Shown: positions 7,965-18,164, counted from the first letter of the stretch. The stretch is 64,000 nucleotides of DNA from Bordetella ansorpii (GCF_900078315.1 NZ_FKBS01000014.1:184802-248801), one strand, 5' to 3'. A program made the numbers and translations. The notes: generated by a model not told the origin, from the sequence alone.

Positions 7965-10381
7965 CAGAACGAGCCGCGCATCGTCAGCATGACCGAGCGC
8001 GGTTCGCCGTAGTAGGTTTGCCGGTATTCATGGCCGGAGATCTTCTTGAAGTACGTCTTGTCGAACAGGTTGTAGACGGTCAGGCTCATGTTCATGCCCG
8101 GCCGCATCTCGTAGCCGAATTGCAGGTCGAACAGCGCGTAGGACGGTTGTGTCCAGCGTGCCGATCCGCGTTGCACGTACTGCTCGCTGAGCCAGCGCAT
8201 GCCGCCGCCCACCGAGAACTTGTCCAGCGGGCCGTCGGCGAAGCGGTACTTGCTCCATAGCGAGAAGTTGTGGCGCGGATAGGCCGAGTTGTACGGCTGG
8301 CCCACTTCGTTTTCCTCACCGCTGCGGAACTTCGTGGCGGTGTAGGCATAGCCCGCGGTCATGTCCCACTGCGAGGTGATGCGGCCACTGACCTCGGCCT
8401 CGAAGCCCTGGCTGCGCACCTTGCCGGCGGGCAGCGAATAGTCTTCGTTGTCGGGATCGGCGATGGCGCGGTTGCGGTCGTCGATGCGGAACAGCGCCAC
8501 GTGCGTGTTCAGCGCGCCGTTCAGGTACTCGCCCTTCATGCCCACTTCGTACTGCTGCCCGATGCGCGGCTTGAGAAAGCCGCCCGTGGCCAGTTCCTCG
8601 GTCTGCGGGCTGAAGATGCGGCTGTAGCTGGCATACACCGAGTGGTTGTCGTCCAGGTCCAGCACCAGGCCGGCGTAGGGCACGAACTCGGCCTTGATGG
8701 ACTGGTTGGCGGCCGCATCGTCCGGATCGCGGCTTTCCCACCATGCATAGCGTCCGCCCACCAGTACGGTCAGCGGCGCCACCGGCTTGATGCGGGCCTG
8801 GGTATAGACACCGTACTGCGTGGTCTTGGTGCGAGGGATATCGCCCACTTCCGGCAACGTGTCCAGGCCGCGCAGGTCAGGGTTGTGGATGTTCTGGCGA
8901 TAGGCGATGAAGTCGCCCTGCGGGTTGCCGCCGCGATAGACTTGGTAGTTCGCGCCTGCCGTGATCTCGTGGCGCAGGCCCCAGGCCTGGACCGGCACGC
9001 TCAGATAGGCGTCCAGCCCCTGGTTCTCCTGGCGCGAACGCTGGCGCGCGGCCCGTATGGTGACGTCGTCCGTGACCGGGTCGATGTAGCTGTGCGTCAT
9101 GTAGCGGTTCAGCCAGGTGCGGCGCACCGCCTGGCTGGCGTTCAGCTTGAACTTGCCGCCGTTGCCGAAGCGATGCTCCAGCTCCGCGAAGAGGCTCATG
9201 CCGTTGTCGTGTTTCTTCGAGTCGGTCGAGCCCAGGAAGGTCGAACGCGGCACATCGATGTTGCGGCCGTCGGCATACTGCGGCAGGCCCACGAACACCA
9301 GCGAATCGCCTTCCTGATACGTGCCGCCGACCGACAGCGTGGTATTCGGCGTGAAGTCGTATTCCACGGTGCCGTACAGCGTGCGGCGGTCGGCATAGAC
9401 GCGGTGCAGGTGGCTGCCGGCATCGTCGTAGATCATCACGCCGCGCGCGCGCAGGCTGCCGTCTTCGTTCAACGCGCCGGTGCCGTCCAGTTCGACGCGG
9501 TAGCGGTCCCACGAACCCGTGGTGATGGCGCCCTGGAAACCGGGCTCGGCGCGGGCACGCTTGCGCACCAGATTGAGCGTGCCGCTGGGTTCCGCCGCGC
9601 CTTCCAGCAGGCCGGTGGGGCCGCGCCAGACTTCGACGCGGTCGTAGATGCCCAGGTCCATGATCGAGCTGCCCCACATGCCCTGGCCGCCCGCGAAGGG
9701 CAGGCCGTCGACCAGATACTGGTTGATCTGGAAGCCGCGCGACTCGATGTTGACGATGCCGGTTCCCGTGGGCTGCGCCACCACGCCGGTGACGTAATCC
9801 ATGGCCTGGCCCAGCGTGGTGATGTTCTGGTCGTCCATGCGCTGGCGCGTCAGCACCGAAATGGACTGCGGCACTTCGCGCAGCGCGTGTTCCGATTTGC
9901 CGATGGACACCGCCGCGCTGGTGTAAGAGCGGGTGCCTTCGGTGATGGCCGGGTCCTGGTACGAGCCCGTCACGGTGACGGGTGCCAGCGTGGTGGGCTG
10001 GCCCGCGCCGCCCGTTGCCGGCCGCACGGTGATGGCCCGGCTGGGCGTGACGACCGCCTCCAGCCCGCTGCCCGCCAGGGCGTGTCGCACCGCGGCTTCG
10101 GCGGTGAGCGAGCCATCGATCGCGGGGGCCGATTTCCCCTGCACTGCCTGCGGATCGACCGACACCACGCGGCCGGTGGCCAGCGAGATGCGGTTCAGCG
10201 TCTCGGCCAGGGGGCCCGCCGGAATGGAGAGCGCGTAGACGCCGGCATTGGCGCGCGCGGTGCTGCTGGCCGAGGCGGATTGGGCGGACGCGCGCTGCTG
10301 GCCATGCCAGGCCAGCAGCAGGGATGCGCTCAAGATGGCCAGGCCGAAGCGGCGCAGGCGAGGCTCTTGGGGGCGGGTCAT
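7964..10381 (-). CDS. TonB-dependent siderophore receptor with N-terminal signalling (STN) domain
   Basis: An 805-residue outer-membrane receptor. The start MTRPQEPRLRRFGLAILSAS leads a signal peptide. Residues of about 55-130 form a secretin/TonB short N-terminal domain (YALSIPAGPLAETLNRIS), the mark of receptors that signal to a FecR-type protein. The plug follows (QSISVLTRQRMDDQ, ESRGFQINQYLVDGLP, VEVWRGPTGLLEG), then the 22-strand barrel ending in the terminal Phe of SVMLTMRGSF. It belongs to the siderophore type. Translation could read in from far upstream, but the ATG at 10381 gives the signal peptide and normal size. Together with the sigma and FecR genes it makes a cell-surface signalling system. 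Confidence 0.94.
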   Translation of the reverse strand: MTRPQEPRLRRFGLAILSASLLLAWHGQQRASAQSASASSTARANAGVYALSIPAGPLAETLNRISLATGRVVSVDPQAVQGKSAPAIDGSLTAEAAVRHALAGSGLEAVVTPSRAITVRPATGGAGQPTTLAPVTVTGSYQDPAITEGTRSYTSAAVSIGKSEHALREVPQSISVLTRQRMDDQNITTLGQAMDYVTGVVAQPTGTGIVNIESRGFQINQYLVDGLPFAGGQGMWGSSIMDLGIYDRVEVWRGPTGLLEGAAEPSGTLNLVRKRARAEPGFQGAITTGSWDRYRVELDGTGALNEDGSLRARGVMIYDDAGSHLHRVYADRRTLYGTVEYDFTPNTTLSVGGTYQEGDSLVFVGLPQYADGRNIDVPRSTFLGSTDSKKHDNGMSLFAELEHRFGNGGKFKLNASQAVRRTWLNRYMTHSYIDPVTDDVTIRAARQRSRQENQGLDAYLSVPVQAWGLRHEITAGANYQVYRGGNPQGDFIAYRQNIHNPDLRGLDTLPEVGDIPRTKTTQYGVYTQARIKPVAPLTVLVGGRYAWWESRDPDDAAANQSIKAEFVPYAGLVLDLDDNHSVYASYSRIFSPQTEELATGGFLKPRIGQQYEVGMKGEYLNGALNTHVALFRIDDRNRAIADPDNEDYSLPAGKVRSQGFEAEVSGRITSQWDMTAGYAYTATKFRSGEENEVGQPYNSAYPRHNFSLWSKYRFADGPLDKFSVGGGMRWLSEQYVQRGSARWTQPSYALFDLQFGYEMRPGMNMSLTVYNLFDKTYFKKISGHEYRQTYYGEPRSVMLTMRGSF

Positions 10382-10473
10382 GATGGGAGGCTCTCCGACA
10401 GGGGTATTGCCTGGCTTGTGTCGGCAGGGCAGGGCAACCGGACAGAAACTTACAAACTGTTTCTTGTTCTCGA

Positions 10474-11433
10474 TCAGCGGCGGTCGATCAACGTGAGCCA
10501 GCCGCCGTAGTCGTGGAGGGTGATCGGCAGCGTGTCGGCCAGGCCAGCCAGGCTGGCGTCCACGTCGTCCAGCGGGAAGCCGCCTTGCACCGGAATGTCG
10601 GCCGCGTCGGGCGAGACCCGCAGCACGCCGCGGCGGTAGCGTTGCAGTTCGCCGATCACGTACGACAGCGGCTGCCGGTTGACCAGCAGGTGGCCGTTCA
10701 GCCATTCGGCGCCAGTGGCCTGCGAGACGTCGGCGGAACGAACCTGTGCCGCGTCGAAATCCGCGCCTTCGCCTTCCTTGAGCAGGCGGTGGGCGCCGCG
10801 CGCGGTGGCGATTTCCACCTGATGCTCGAGCACCGCCACGCGCGTGGACCGCGCATCCTGGCGCACCATGAATTGCGTGCCCAGCGCGGTGACCAGGCCG
10901 TCTTCGGTCTGCACCGAGAACGGCCGGCTGGGGTCGGATGCCACCCGCACCACGATGGAGCCGGCGCGCAACCGCACCAGGCGGCGCGACGACGAGAAGT
11001 CCACGTCCACCGCCGAACGGGCGTTCAGGCTGAGCGAACTGTGGTCGGGCAGTTCGATGCGCTTGCGTTCGCCGGTGCCGGTGTACAGGTCTGCCGTCAA
11101 CTGGCCGATCGGCACCAGGCGGTTGGCTGCCGTGCCGCCCAGCCCCAGCAGGACACCCGCGCCCACCAGCGACTTGAGCACCACGCGGCGCGGCGGCAGC
11201 ATCAGCACGTCGCGGGCGTTGCGGCGTGATGCCGCAGCGGCGCCGTCGGCGCCAGGCACGAGGCCCGGAATGGCCGTATGCAGGCGCGCCCAGGCCTCGG
11301 CGTGGCGGTCGTCGGCATCGCGCCAGGTGGCAAAGGCGTCGCGGTCGGCGGGCGTGGCGCTGCCCGAGCGCAGCAGCACCATCCAGTTCACTGCGGCTTC
11401 GGTGGGATCTTCCTTCTGCCGGCGGCGCGCCAT
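10474..11433 (-). CDS. FecR family sigma-factor regulator
   Basis: A 319-residue inner-membrane regulator. The N-terminal cytoplasmic domain holds the FecR-type motif AVNWMVLLRSGSATPADRDA and WRDADDRHAEAWARL. A hydrophobic segment lies near VLKSLVGAGVLLGLGG, followed by the periplasmic FecR domain (ADLYTGTGERKRIELPDHS) and a C-terminal STN-like part. It starts directly after the sigma-factor stop with no gap. In the Fec paradigm it relays receptor occupancy to the sigma factor. The 92-bp gap to the receptor gene is the longest within the operon. Confidence 0.93.
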   Translation of the reverse strand: MARRRQKEDPTEAAVNWMVLLRSGSATPADRDAFATWRDADDRHAEAWARLHTAIPGLVPGADGAAAASRRNARDVLMLPPRRVVLKSLVGAGVLLGLGGTAANRLVPIGQLTADLYTGTGERKRIELPDHSSLSLNARSAVDVDFSSSRRLVRLRAGSIVVRVASDPSRPFSVQTEDGLVTALGTQFMVRQDARSTRVAVLEHQVEIATARGAHRLLKEGEGADFDAAQVRSADVSQATGAEWLNGHLLVNRQPLSYVIGELQRYRRGVLRVSPDAADIPVQGGFPLDDVDASLAGLADTLPITLHDYGGWLTLIDRR

Positions 11434-11946
11434 CTAGCTGCCCGCCGCCACGCAGTGCAGCAGCGCGCGCTTCACGTGGCGCGCCACGGTGCGGCTGGAG
11501 ATGCGCAGGCGCACCGCGATCTCGTCGTAGCTCAGTTCGTCGAAGACGCTGTACAGGAACGCCGCACGCACGTCCGGCGGCAGGCCATACAGCTTGGCGT
11601 CCATGCGCAGGATGGTTTCGAGTTCGAGCGCGCATTGCTCGGGGGAGGGTGCGTATGCGGGCTCCATCAGCGCGATGCGGTCGAGATAGGCGCGCTCCAG
11701 GTCGCGCCGGCGGTACAGGCGATAGGCCAGCCGCTTGGCGATGCAGGTGAGATAGGCGCGCGGCTCGCGGATGCCGCGAGGATCGTCCGGCGAGGCCACG
11801 ATCTGCAGGAACGTCTCGGAGGCGATGTCCTGCGCATCGCCGCGATGGCGCAGGCGGCGCAGCAGCAGCTCCACCAGCCAGTGATGGTTCTCTGTGTAGA
11901 GGCCATGCAGGGCGTGCTGGCGGCCGGGATCGACAGTGACGGTCAT
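11434..11946 (-). CDS. FecI-type ECF RNA polymerase sigma factor
   Basis: A 170-residue extracytoplasmic-function sigma factor. Region 2 runs through LYTENHHWLVELLLRRLRHRGDAQDIASETFLQI and region 4 through LPPDVRAAFLYSVFDELSYDEIAVRLRISSRTVARHV, with the helix-turn-helix near residues 125-150. It is the first gene of the iron operon and directly precedes the FecR-like gene, as in Fec-type systems. A Fur-box-like element 40 bp upstream suggests iron repression of the sigma gene, with the sigma factor then driving the receptor gene when ferric ligand is present. Confidence 0.93.
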   Translation of the reverse strand: MTVTVDPGRQHALHGLYTENHHWLVELLLRRLRHRGDAQDIASETFLQIVASPDDPRGIREPRAYLTCIAKRLAYRLYRRRDLERAYLDRIALMEPAYAPSPEQCALELETILRMDAKLYGLPPDVRAAFLYSVFDELSYDEIAVRLRISSRTVARHVKRALLHCVAAGS

Positions 11947-11985
11947 GCTTCGGGGGGAAACGGCGGCGGTGCGGGCGTATAGATT

Positions 11986-12006
11986 TTGAGAATCGTTCCT
12001 ATTCTA
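11986..12006. promoter_or_regulatory. Candidate Fur box upstream of the FecI-like sigma gene
   Basis: The sequence TTGAGAATCGTTCCTATTC resembles the Fur consensus built of GATAAT-like hexamers (GAGAAT, CGTTCC, TATTC) and is similar in form to Fur boxes at fecI-type genes. It overlaps the palindrome CCTATTCTATAGG (from 11999), which may include the minus-strand -10. This is a match by eye, not scored. Confidence 0.5.
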
Positions 12007-12130
12007 TAGGAATGTTTTTTGCGGTGCACACAGGATTTTCCCGCGGCCGGCCGTGTCCGGTCCCGCCGGCTGGCGGCATGGGGCCGCCCGCCGTAGACTT
12101 GAAGACGTCTTCCCCTTCAAGGAGCGATCG

Positions 12131-12565
12131 ATGATTGTCCGCATTCGGCAAGCCAGGATGGCATGCATGGCGCTGGCCCTGGCGGCCGCCGCCGGTTCGG
12201 CGTGGGCGCAGGATGGCCGCCCGCAAGTCCACAAGCAGGGCGAGGTCAGCTACGTCAGCGGCGGCGTGGGGCAAGAAGAGAGCAGCTATCTGAAGTCGGT
12301 CAGCGGCGACTACAACCTGCGGTTGCAATTCGCGCTGTCGGACGGCGGCGCGTATGTTTCCGACGTGGAGGTGCGCGTCAGGAACGCTTCCGGGCAGGAC
12401 GTGCTGTCGGCCAAGTCGGATGGTCCGATCTTCTATGCCAAGCTGCCCGAAGGCACCTACGATCTGACCGTGGCCTACGCGGGCAAACCGCAGTCCAAGA
12501 AGATCACCCTGGATGGCAAGGCAGGCGGCGTGGCACAGGGCTTTTACTGGAAGGGGCCGACCTGA
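12131..12565 (+). CDS. Small secreted protein, carboxypeptidase-regulatory-like fold
   Basis: A 144-residue exported protein. The ATG at 12131 follows a good AAGGAGCGATCG site and opens a signal peptide ending near SAWAQ. The mature part (SYVSGGVGQEESSYLKSVSG, VEVRVRNASGQDVLSAKSDG, AKLPEGTYDLTVAYAGKPQS) has the short beta-strand pattern of carboxypeptidase regulatory-like or transthyretin-like domains. A specific role is unknown. It stands alone between the iron operon and the convergent amino-acid transporter. Confidence 0.75.
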   Translation: MIVRIRQARMACMALALAAAAGSAWAQDGRPQVHKQGEVSYVSGGVGQEESSYLKSVSGDYNLRLQFALSDGGAYVSDVEVRVRNASGQDVLSAKSDGPIFYAKLPEGTYDLTVAYAGKPQSKKITLDGKAGGVAQGFYWKGPT

Positions 12566-12658
12566 TCGGCAGGCCCGTTTGGGCCAGCCCGCGCTGCGCG
12601 GCCTCGGCATGCCTGCCGGGGCCGCGCAGCGGCGTCATGGCGGCGCCGTTGCCTGCGC

Positions 12659-13433
<775 letters not shown>

Positions 13434-13453
<20 letters not shown>

Positions 13454-14087
13454 AGTGTTTTTCCAGGCGCTGGAAGGCCCAGGTCAGCACCAGCGTCATG
13501 GCAAGGTAAAAGACGGCGGCAACCAGGAAGGGCGTGGTCGAGAAGTCGCGCTGGACGATGCCGCGCGCCACGCGCAGCAGGTCGTTCAGGGCCAGCACGT
13601 AGATCAGCGAAGTGTCCTTGACCAGCGTGATGGTTTCGTTGCTCATGGGCGGCAGGATGCGCCGCACCATCTGCGGCAGCACGATGCGGCGCAGGGTCTG
13701 CAGCGGCGTCATGCCCAGCACCTTGCCGGCCTCGTACTGGCCGCGGTCGATGGACAGGATGCCGGCGCGGAAGATCTCGGCGAAGTACGCCGCGTAATTC
13801 AACGCAAAGGCAACCACTGCCGCGGGAAAGTCCGGCAGGCGGATGCCGCCGCCCGGCAGGAACGGCAGGGCGAAATAGATGAACAGCAGCTGCAGCATCA
13901 GCGGCGTGCCGCGCATCAGCCAGATGTAGCCGTTGGCCAGCATGCTCAGCGGACGCAGCCGCGACAGCCGCGCCAGCGCCAGCAGCAGGCCCAGCGGCAC
14001 GGCCAGGGCCAGCGTGATGAAGAACAGGGTGAGCGTGACGCGCGCACCCTGCGCCATCGGGCCCAGCAAAGAGAGGACGTAATCCAT
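13434..14087 (-). CDS. Polar amino acid ABC transporter permease
   Basis: A 217-residue inner-membrane permease of the HisM/GlnP type. About five membrane segments are visible. The family features [22 protein letters not shown] near residue 60 and the EAA loop [21 protein letters not shown] near residue 130 are clear. The single permease gene suggests a homodimeric channel. It lies between the binding-protein and ATPase genes on the same strand. Confidence 0.94.
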
Positions 14088-14141
14088 GCGATCGATTCTG
14101 GCCGGGCGGCGCCCTGCGCCGGCCCGGCGTTGGGGGCCTGC

Positions 14142-14933
14142 TTACTTGATGATGTCCGCGCCGAACCATTGGCTGGCGATGCGGCCGGCGGTGCCGTCCT
14201 TCTTCATGTCGGCCAGCGTGCTGTCCAGCTTCTGCAGCAGCGCGGTGTCGTCCTTGCGCACGCCCACGCCGTAGGACTCGACGCCGAAGTTGTCGTTCAG
14301 CACGCGGTATTCGGTGGGACGCTTGGCGACCAGGTAACGGCCCACGACTTCGTCCACCACCACGGCATCCAGGCGGCCTGCGGACAGGTCGACCAGCGCG
14401 GTGACGTTGTCGCCGAAAGTGCGCAGCGCCTTCAGGGCGTCGGCGATATTGGCTTCCTTCTTGATGGCGTCGACGGCGCTGCTGCCTTCCTGGGCGCCCA
14501 CCACGTGGTTGGCCAGGTCGGTCTTGGCCTGGATGGCCGAGTTGGCCGCCACGATGATGATCTGGTGGTTTTCCATGTACGGGGTGGTGAAGGCGATGTT
14601 CTTCTTGCGCTCTTCGGTGATGGTCAGGCCGTTCCACAGCGCATCCACGCGCTTGCTGCTCAGTTCAGCTTCCTTGGCGCTCCAGTCGATGGGCTTGAAC
14701 TCGACCTGCATGCCCAGACGCTTGGCGGCCTCGCGCGCCAGGTCGATGTCGAAGCCGACCAGCTCGTTCTTCTCGTCACGGAAGCCCATGGGCGGGAAGT
14801 TGTCGTCCAGGCCCACCACGACCTTGGTCGGGGCGGCCGGTTGGGCGGCGGTCTTGGCGGGTTCGTCGCTCTTGTTGCAGGCGGCGAGCAGGGACGTGGC
14901 GCACAGCGCCAGGACGGCGGTCAGCTTTTTCAT
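14142..14933 (-). CDS. Amino acid ABC transporter substrate-binding lipoprotein
   Basis: A 263-residue family 3 solute-binding protein. The lipobox LLAAC (MKKLTAVLALCATSLLAAC) predicts lipid anchoring at Cys 19. The mature part has the family 3 opening VVVGLDDNFPPMGFRDEKNE and the motif GFDIDLAREAAKRLG. The pattern is that of glutamine, histidine or arginine binders; the ligand is not fixed. First gene of the three-gene transporter operon read toward lower coordinates. Confidence 0.94.
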   Translation of the reverse strand: MKKLTAVLALCATSLLAACNKSDEPAKTAAQPAAPTKVVVGLDDNFPPMGFRDEKNELVGFDIDLAREAAKRLGMQVEFKPIDWSAKEAELSSKRVDALWNGLTITEERKKNIAFTTPYMENHQIIIVAANSAIQAKTDLANHVVGAQEGSSAVDAIKKEANIADALKALRTFGDNVTALVDLSAGRLDAVVVDEVVGRYLVAKRPTEYRVLNDNFGVESYGVGVRKDDTALLQKLDSTLADMKKDGTAGRIASQWFGADIIK

Positions 14934-15008
14934 GGGAGTCGGAAAAGGAACGAGATACTTGGATCCGCGTATTTTATGCGTGTTGGCGGATCCCGCCGGA
15001 TGGCGGCT

Positions 15009-15938
15009 TCAGGGAAGCGTTTTCGCGGCGGCGCGAGGCCGGCTGTCGACCTTGCGGCCATGCCGGGCCGAGGTCTGGCGCAACAGGGCGGCGAACGCCC
15101 GTATCGCGGGGGTCTGGGTCTGGTCGGCCCGCATCAGCAGGCCCGGTGTACGCATGGGCGTCGGGCTTTCCATGGGCACCAGCACCACGTCCAGCCCGGC
15201 CGGCACCGCGCTGGCGGCCGCGATGGTGCCGATGGGGGTGCGCAGGGCCACGCCCAGCAGCGCGGGCAGCGTGTTCATTTCGGCGCACACCATGGGTTCG
15301 GCCCCCGCAGCGGCGAAGCATTCATTGAGCATGCGCCGCGTGGAGAAAGTGGGCGGCAGCAGCGCCAGCGGCTCGCGGTGCAGTTCGATCATGCGGATGC
15401 GCTTGCGGCCCGCCAGCGGGTGCCGGCTGTTGACCACCAGCATCAGTTCCTCGTTGAACAGGGGCTCGAAGCGCAGGCCCAGCGGCAGAACGGGCCGGTA
15501 GGCCACGCCCAGGTCGAACTGGCCCGAGGTCAGCCCGGTGACGATCGCGTCGGCGGCCAGCTCCTCGACCGACAGTCGCACGGTCGGGTTGCGCGCCAGG
15601 AACTGCCCCACGCATTCGGGAATGATGTTCAGGTTGAAAGTATGCGTGGCCGCCACGCGCACGGCGCCGGACATGGGGGATTCGGCGGATTTCAGTTCGC
15701 CCAGCCCTTGGTCGACTTCCTGCAACGCCCGGGACGCATAGCCCAGGAAAGCGTCGCCCGCCTCGGTCAGCGACACCCGCTTGCCGATGCGGTCGAACAG
15801 CGGCTTGCCGATCTCGTCCTCGAGCTGCCGGATCTGGTGCGACAGCGTGGATTGGGTGACATGCACGCGTTGCGCCGCCCGCGTGAAATTCAGCGAGTTG
15901 GCCAGCGCGACGAAGTATCTCAGGTGACGCAATTCCAT
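15009..15938 (-). CDS. LysR family transcriptional regulator
   Basis: A 309-residue regulator. The N-terminal winged helix-turn-helix is MELRHLRYFVALANSLNFTRAAQRVHVTQSTLSHQI, followed by the effector domain (SGAVRVAATHTFNLNIIPEC). It diverges from the CoA-transferase/lyase/Bug operon across 137 bp, the standard LysR arrangement, so it most likely controls that operon with a pathway acid or CoA ester as signal. Confidence 0.95.
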   Translation of the reverse strand: MELRHLRYFVALANSLNFTRAAQRVHVTQSTLSHQIRQLEDEIGKPLFDRIGKRVSLTEAGDAFLGYASRALQEVDQGLGELKSAESPMSGAVRVAATHTFNLNIIPECVGQFLARNPTVRLSVEELAADAIVTGLTSGQFDLGVAYRPVLPLGLRFEPLFNEELMLVVNSRHPLAGRKRIRMIELHREPLALLPPTFSTRRMLNECFAAAGAEPMVCAEMNTLPALLGVALRTPIGTIAAASAVPAGLDVVLVPMESPTPMRTPGLLMRADQTQTPAIRAFAALLRQTSARHGRKVDSRPRAAAKTLP

Positions 15939-15943
15939 GATTG

Positions 15944-15970
15944 ATTGATAGATCCATCGATGCCATCAAT
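15944..15970. promoter_or_regulatory. Putative LysR-type operator between divergent genes
   Basis: An AT-rich inverted repeat, ATTGAT-N15-ATCAAT, sits in the divergent gap just upstream of the LysR gene start at 15938. LysR proteins usually bind interrupted palindromes containing a T-N11-A core in this position. The repeat overlaps the likely regulator promoter, fitting autoregulation. Binding is inferred. Confidence 0.4.
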
Positions 15971-16075
15971 AGTAATCAGCAAAATAAGTCATTTCCATGT
16001 TCTTGTATCTGTCTATTACGCTGCGGACTCCGCAATGCCAGCCGCCAAGAGCGTGTAGGCGGCCAGGAGACAGAC

Positions 16076-17290
16076 ATGCAAGACGACAGCATTCCGCAAC
16101 TGGAAAAGTTGACCCGCGCCAGCAAGGTGCTGGAAGGCATCACCGTCATCGAACAGGGCACGTTCATCACGGGGCCGGCCGCGGGGATGCTGCTGGCCGA
16201 CCTGGGCGCCAACGTGATCAAGGTCGAGCAACCCGGCGCCGGCGACCCGTTCCGCGCCTTCCGCGGTGGCCTGTACAGCCCGCACTTCCAGACCTACAAC
16301 CGCAACAAGCGCAGTGTCACGCTCAACACCAAGGATCCCGAGGATGCCAGGGTGTTCGAAGAGCTGATCCTGCAGGCGGATGTCTACATCCAGAATTTCC
16401 GGCCCGGCGCGGCCGACCGCCTGGGGGCGGGCGAAAAACGCTTGCGCGAGCTCAATCCCCGGCTGATCTACTGCGCCATCAGTGGTTTTGGCCAGACCGG
16501 TCCGTCGGCGGGCCGCCCGGCCTACGACACGGTGGCCCAGGCGGCCAGCGGCTTTCTGAACCTGCTGGTCAACCCCGCCAATCCGCGCGTGGTGGGTCCG
16601 GCCATCGCCGACTCGCTGACCGGTTTCTATGCCGCCTACGGCATCCTGGGGGCGCTGGTCGAGCGCGCGCGTACCGGCGTGGGCCGCAGCGTCGAGGTCT
16701 CCATGCTGGAGGCCATGTGCCATTTCAACCTGGACGCCTTCACGCACTTCTTCGCCGATGGCGACGTGATGGGTCCGTACAGCCGGCCCAGCGTGTCGCA
16801 GTCGTACACCCTGCGCTGCAGCGACGGCCGCTGGGTCGCGCTGCACATGTCCTCGCCCGAGAAGTTCTGGCGCGGGCTGGCCAACGCCATCGAACGGCCC
16901 ACGCTGTTCGACGACCCGCGCTACGCCACGCGCGAAGGCCGCATCCAGCACCAGGAACAGCTGATCGGCCTGCTGGGCGGTATCTTCGCCACCCGCACCC
17001 GCGACGAGTGGTGCGCGCGCCTGACCGCCGAGGACGTGCCGCACGCGCCGATGTACGACACCAGCGAAGCGCTGGAAGACGCACAGGCCCGTCATATGGA
17101 AATCGAAATAGAAGGGCATCATCCCGTCCTGGGCGAATGGCGCACGGTGCGTTCGCCGGTCAGTTTCGACGGGGTGCGTCCCACGCACGTGGTGCCGCCG
17201 CCCATCCTGGGCGAGCACAACGACGAGGTGCGCGCAGAGCTTGCCATTGCACGAGCCGCGTCCAGCTCAGCGGCTTCCTCCAAGGAGTGA
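16076..17290 (+). CDS. CaiB/BaiF (class III) CoA-transferase
   Basis: A 404-residue family III CoA-transferase. Typical features are the start VLEGITVIEQGTFITGPAAGMLLADLGANVIKVE, the nucleotide-loop region YNRNKRSVTLNTKDPED and the catalytic Asp region near NFRPGAADRLG. The ATG at 16076 follows CCAGGAGA. These enzymes move CoA between carboxylic acids. The next gene encodes a citryl-CoA-lyase-like protein, so this enzyme probably makes the CoA ester that the lyase cleaves. First gene of a three-gene operon under the divergent LysR regulator. Confidence 0.93.
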   Translation: MQDDSIPQLEKLTRASKVLEGITVIEQGTFITGPAAGMLLADLGANVIKVEQPGAGDPFRAFRGGLYSPHFQTYNRNKRSVTLNTKDPEDARVFEELILQADVYIQNFRPGAADRLGAGEKRLRELNPRLIYCAISGFGQTGPSAGRPAYDTVAQAASGFLNLLVNPANPRVVGPAIADSLTGFYAAYGILGALVERARTGVGRSVEVSMLEAMCHFNLDAFTHFFADGDVMGPYSRPSVSQSYTLRCSDGRWVALHMSSPEKFWRGLANAIERPTLFDDPRYATREGRIQHQEQLIGLLGGIFATRTRDEWCARLTAEDVPHAPMYDTSEALEDAQARHMEIEIEGHHPVLGEWRTVRSPVSFDGVRPTHVVPPPILGEHNDEVRAELAIARAASSSAASSKE

Positions 17291-17294
17291 GACC

Positions 17295-18113
17295 ATGAAG
17301 ATCGGCAAGACCACCGTCCCGCGCACGTCCATCAGCACGTCCGACGAGCACACCATCGTGGTGCGCGGCCAGGACCTGTGCCAGGACCTGATCGGCAAGA
17401 TTTCCTTCACCGACTATTTCCACCTGCTGCTGACCGGCCGGCGTCCCGACGCGGCCGCCACCGCCGTGATCGACGCGACCCTGGTCGCCATCGCCGAGCA
17501 TGGCCTGGTGCCCAGCGTGCAGGCCAGCCGCATGACGCTGGCGGCGGCTCCGGATGCGCTGCAGGGCGCCGTGGCCGCCGGCATCCTGGGCTGCGGCTCG
17601 GTCATCCTGGGCGCGTCCGAGACGGCCGGCAAGATGTTCCATGAGATCGAGGCGCGCGCCCTTGCCGACGGCACCGGCAACGACGAAGCGGCTCTGGCGA
17701 TCGTGCAGGAGTACCGCGCCGCGCGCCGTGCCATTCCCGGCTACGGCCACCCATTGCACAAAGAGCGCGATCCGCGCGTGGGCCGCCTGTTCGACGTGGC
17801 CCGCGAGGCCGGCGCCAACCTGGCCTACATCGACATCGCCGAGGCGGTCGAGCGCGCGATCCCGCAGGTGATGGGCAAGGAACTGAAGCTCAACGTCTCG
17901 GCCGCCATCCCCGCGGTGCTGCTGGGGGTGGGCTTCCCGCTGCTGGCCCTGAAGGGCGTGCCGATCCTGGCGCGCACGGCCGGCCTTATTGCACACCTCA
18001 ACGAAGAACTGGAGCAATCCATCGGCTTCGCGCTGTCCTATCAGGCCGCGCGCGAAGTCCAGTATGACGGCGAACTTCCCGCCGGCTTTGGCACGACCCC
18101 CGAATCGCACTGA
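17295..18113 (+). CDS. Citryl-CoA lyase-like protein (citrate synthase family)
   Basis: A 272-residue protein of the citrate synthase fold, shorter than true citrate synthases (about 430 residues). It carries the family motif GYGHPLHKERDPR near residue 155 and a C-terminal VLLGVGFPLLALKGVPILART. This short form is usually annotated as citryl-CoA lyase, which splits an acyl-CoA into acetyl-CoA plus an oxoacid. The ATG at 17295 follows AAGGAGTGAGACC and is only 4 bp after the CoA-transferase stop. Pairing with a CoA-transferase supports a cleavage role; the real substrate is unknown. Confidence 0.85.
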   Translation: MKIGKTTVPRTSISTSDEHTIVVRGQDLCQDLIGKISFTDYFHLLLTGRRPDAAATAVIDATLVAIAEHGLVPSVQASRMTLAAAPDALQGAVAAGILGCGSVILGASETAGKMFHEIEARALADGTGNDEAALAIVQEYRAARRAIPGYGHPLHKERDPRVGRLFDVAREAGANLAYIDIAEAVERAIPQVMGKELKLNVSAAIPAVLLGVGFPLLALKGVPILARTAGLIAHLNEELEQSIGFALSYQAAREVQYDGELPAGFGTTPESH

Positions 18114-18164
18114 TCCCCGCCCATCCCGGGCATATAAGCAAGACAGTACTGAGGAGAGTCACCC

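Noticed and set aside
8270-10510. Long + strand open frame (about 746 codons) opposite the TonB receptor
   Set aside because: Antisense shadow of the receptor gene; no recognisable domain and biased composition.
10382-11635. N-terminal extension of the TonB receptor frame far upstream
   Set aside because: The extension runs through the FecR and sigma genes in another frame; the ATG at 10381 starts a signal peptide.
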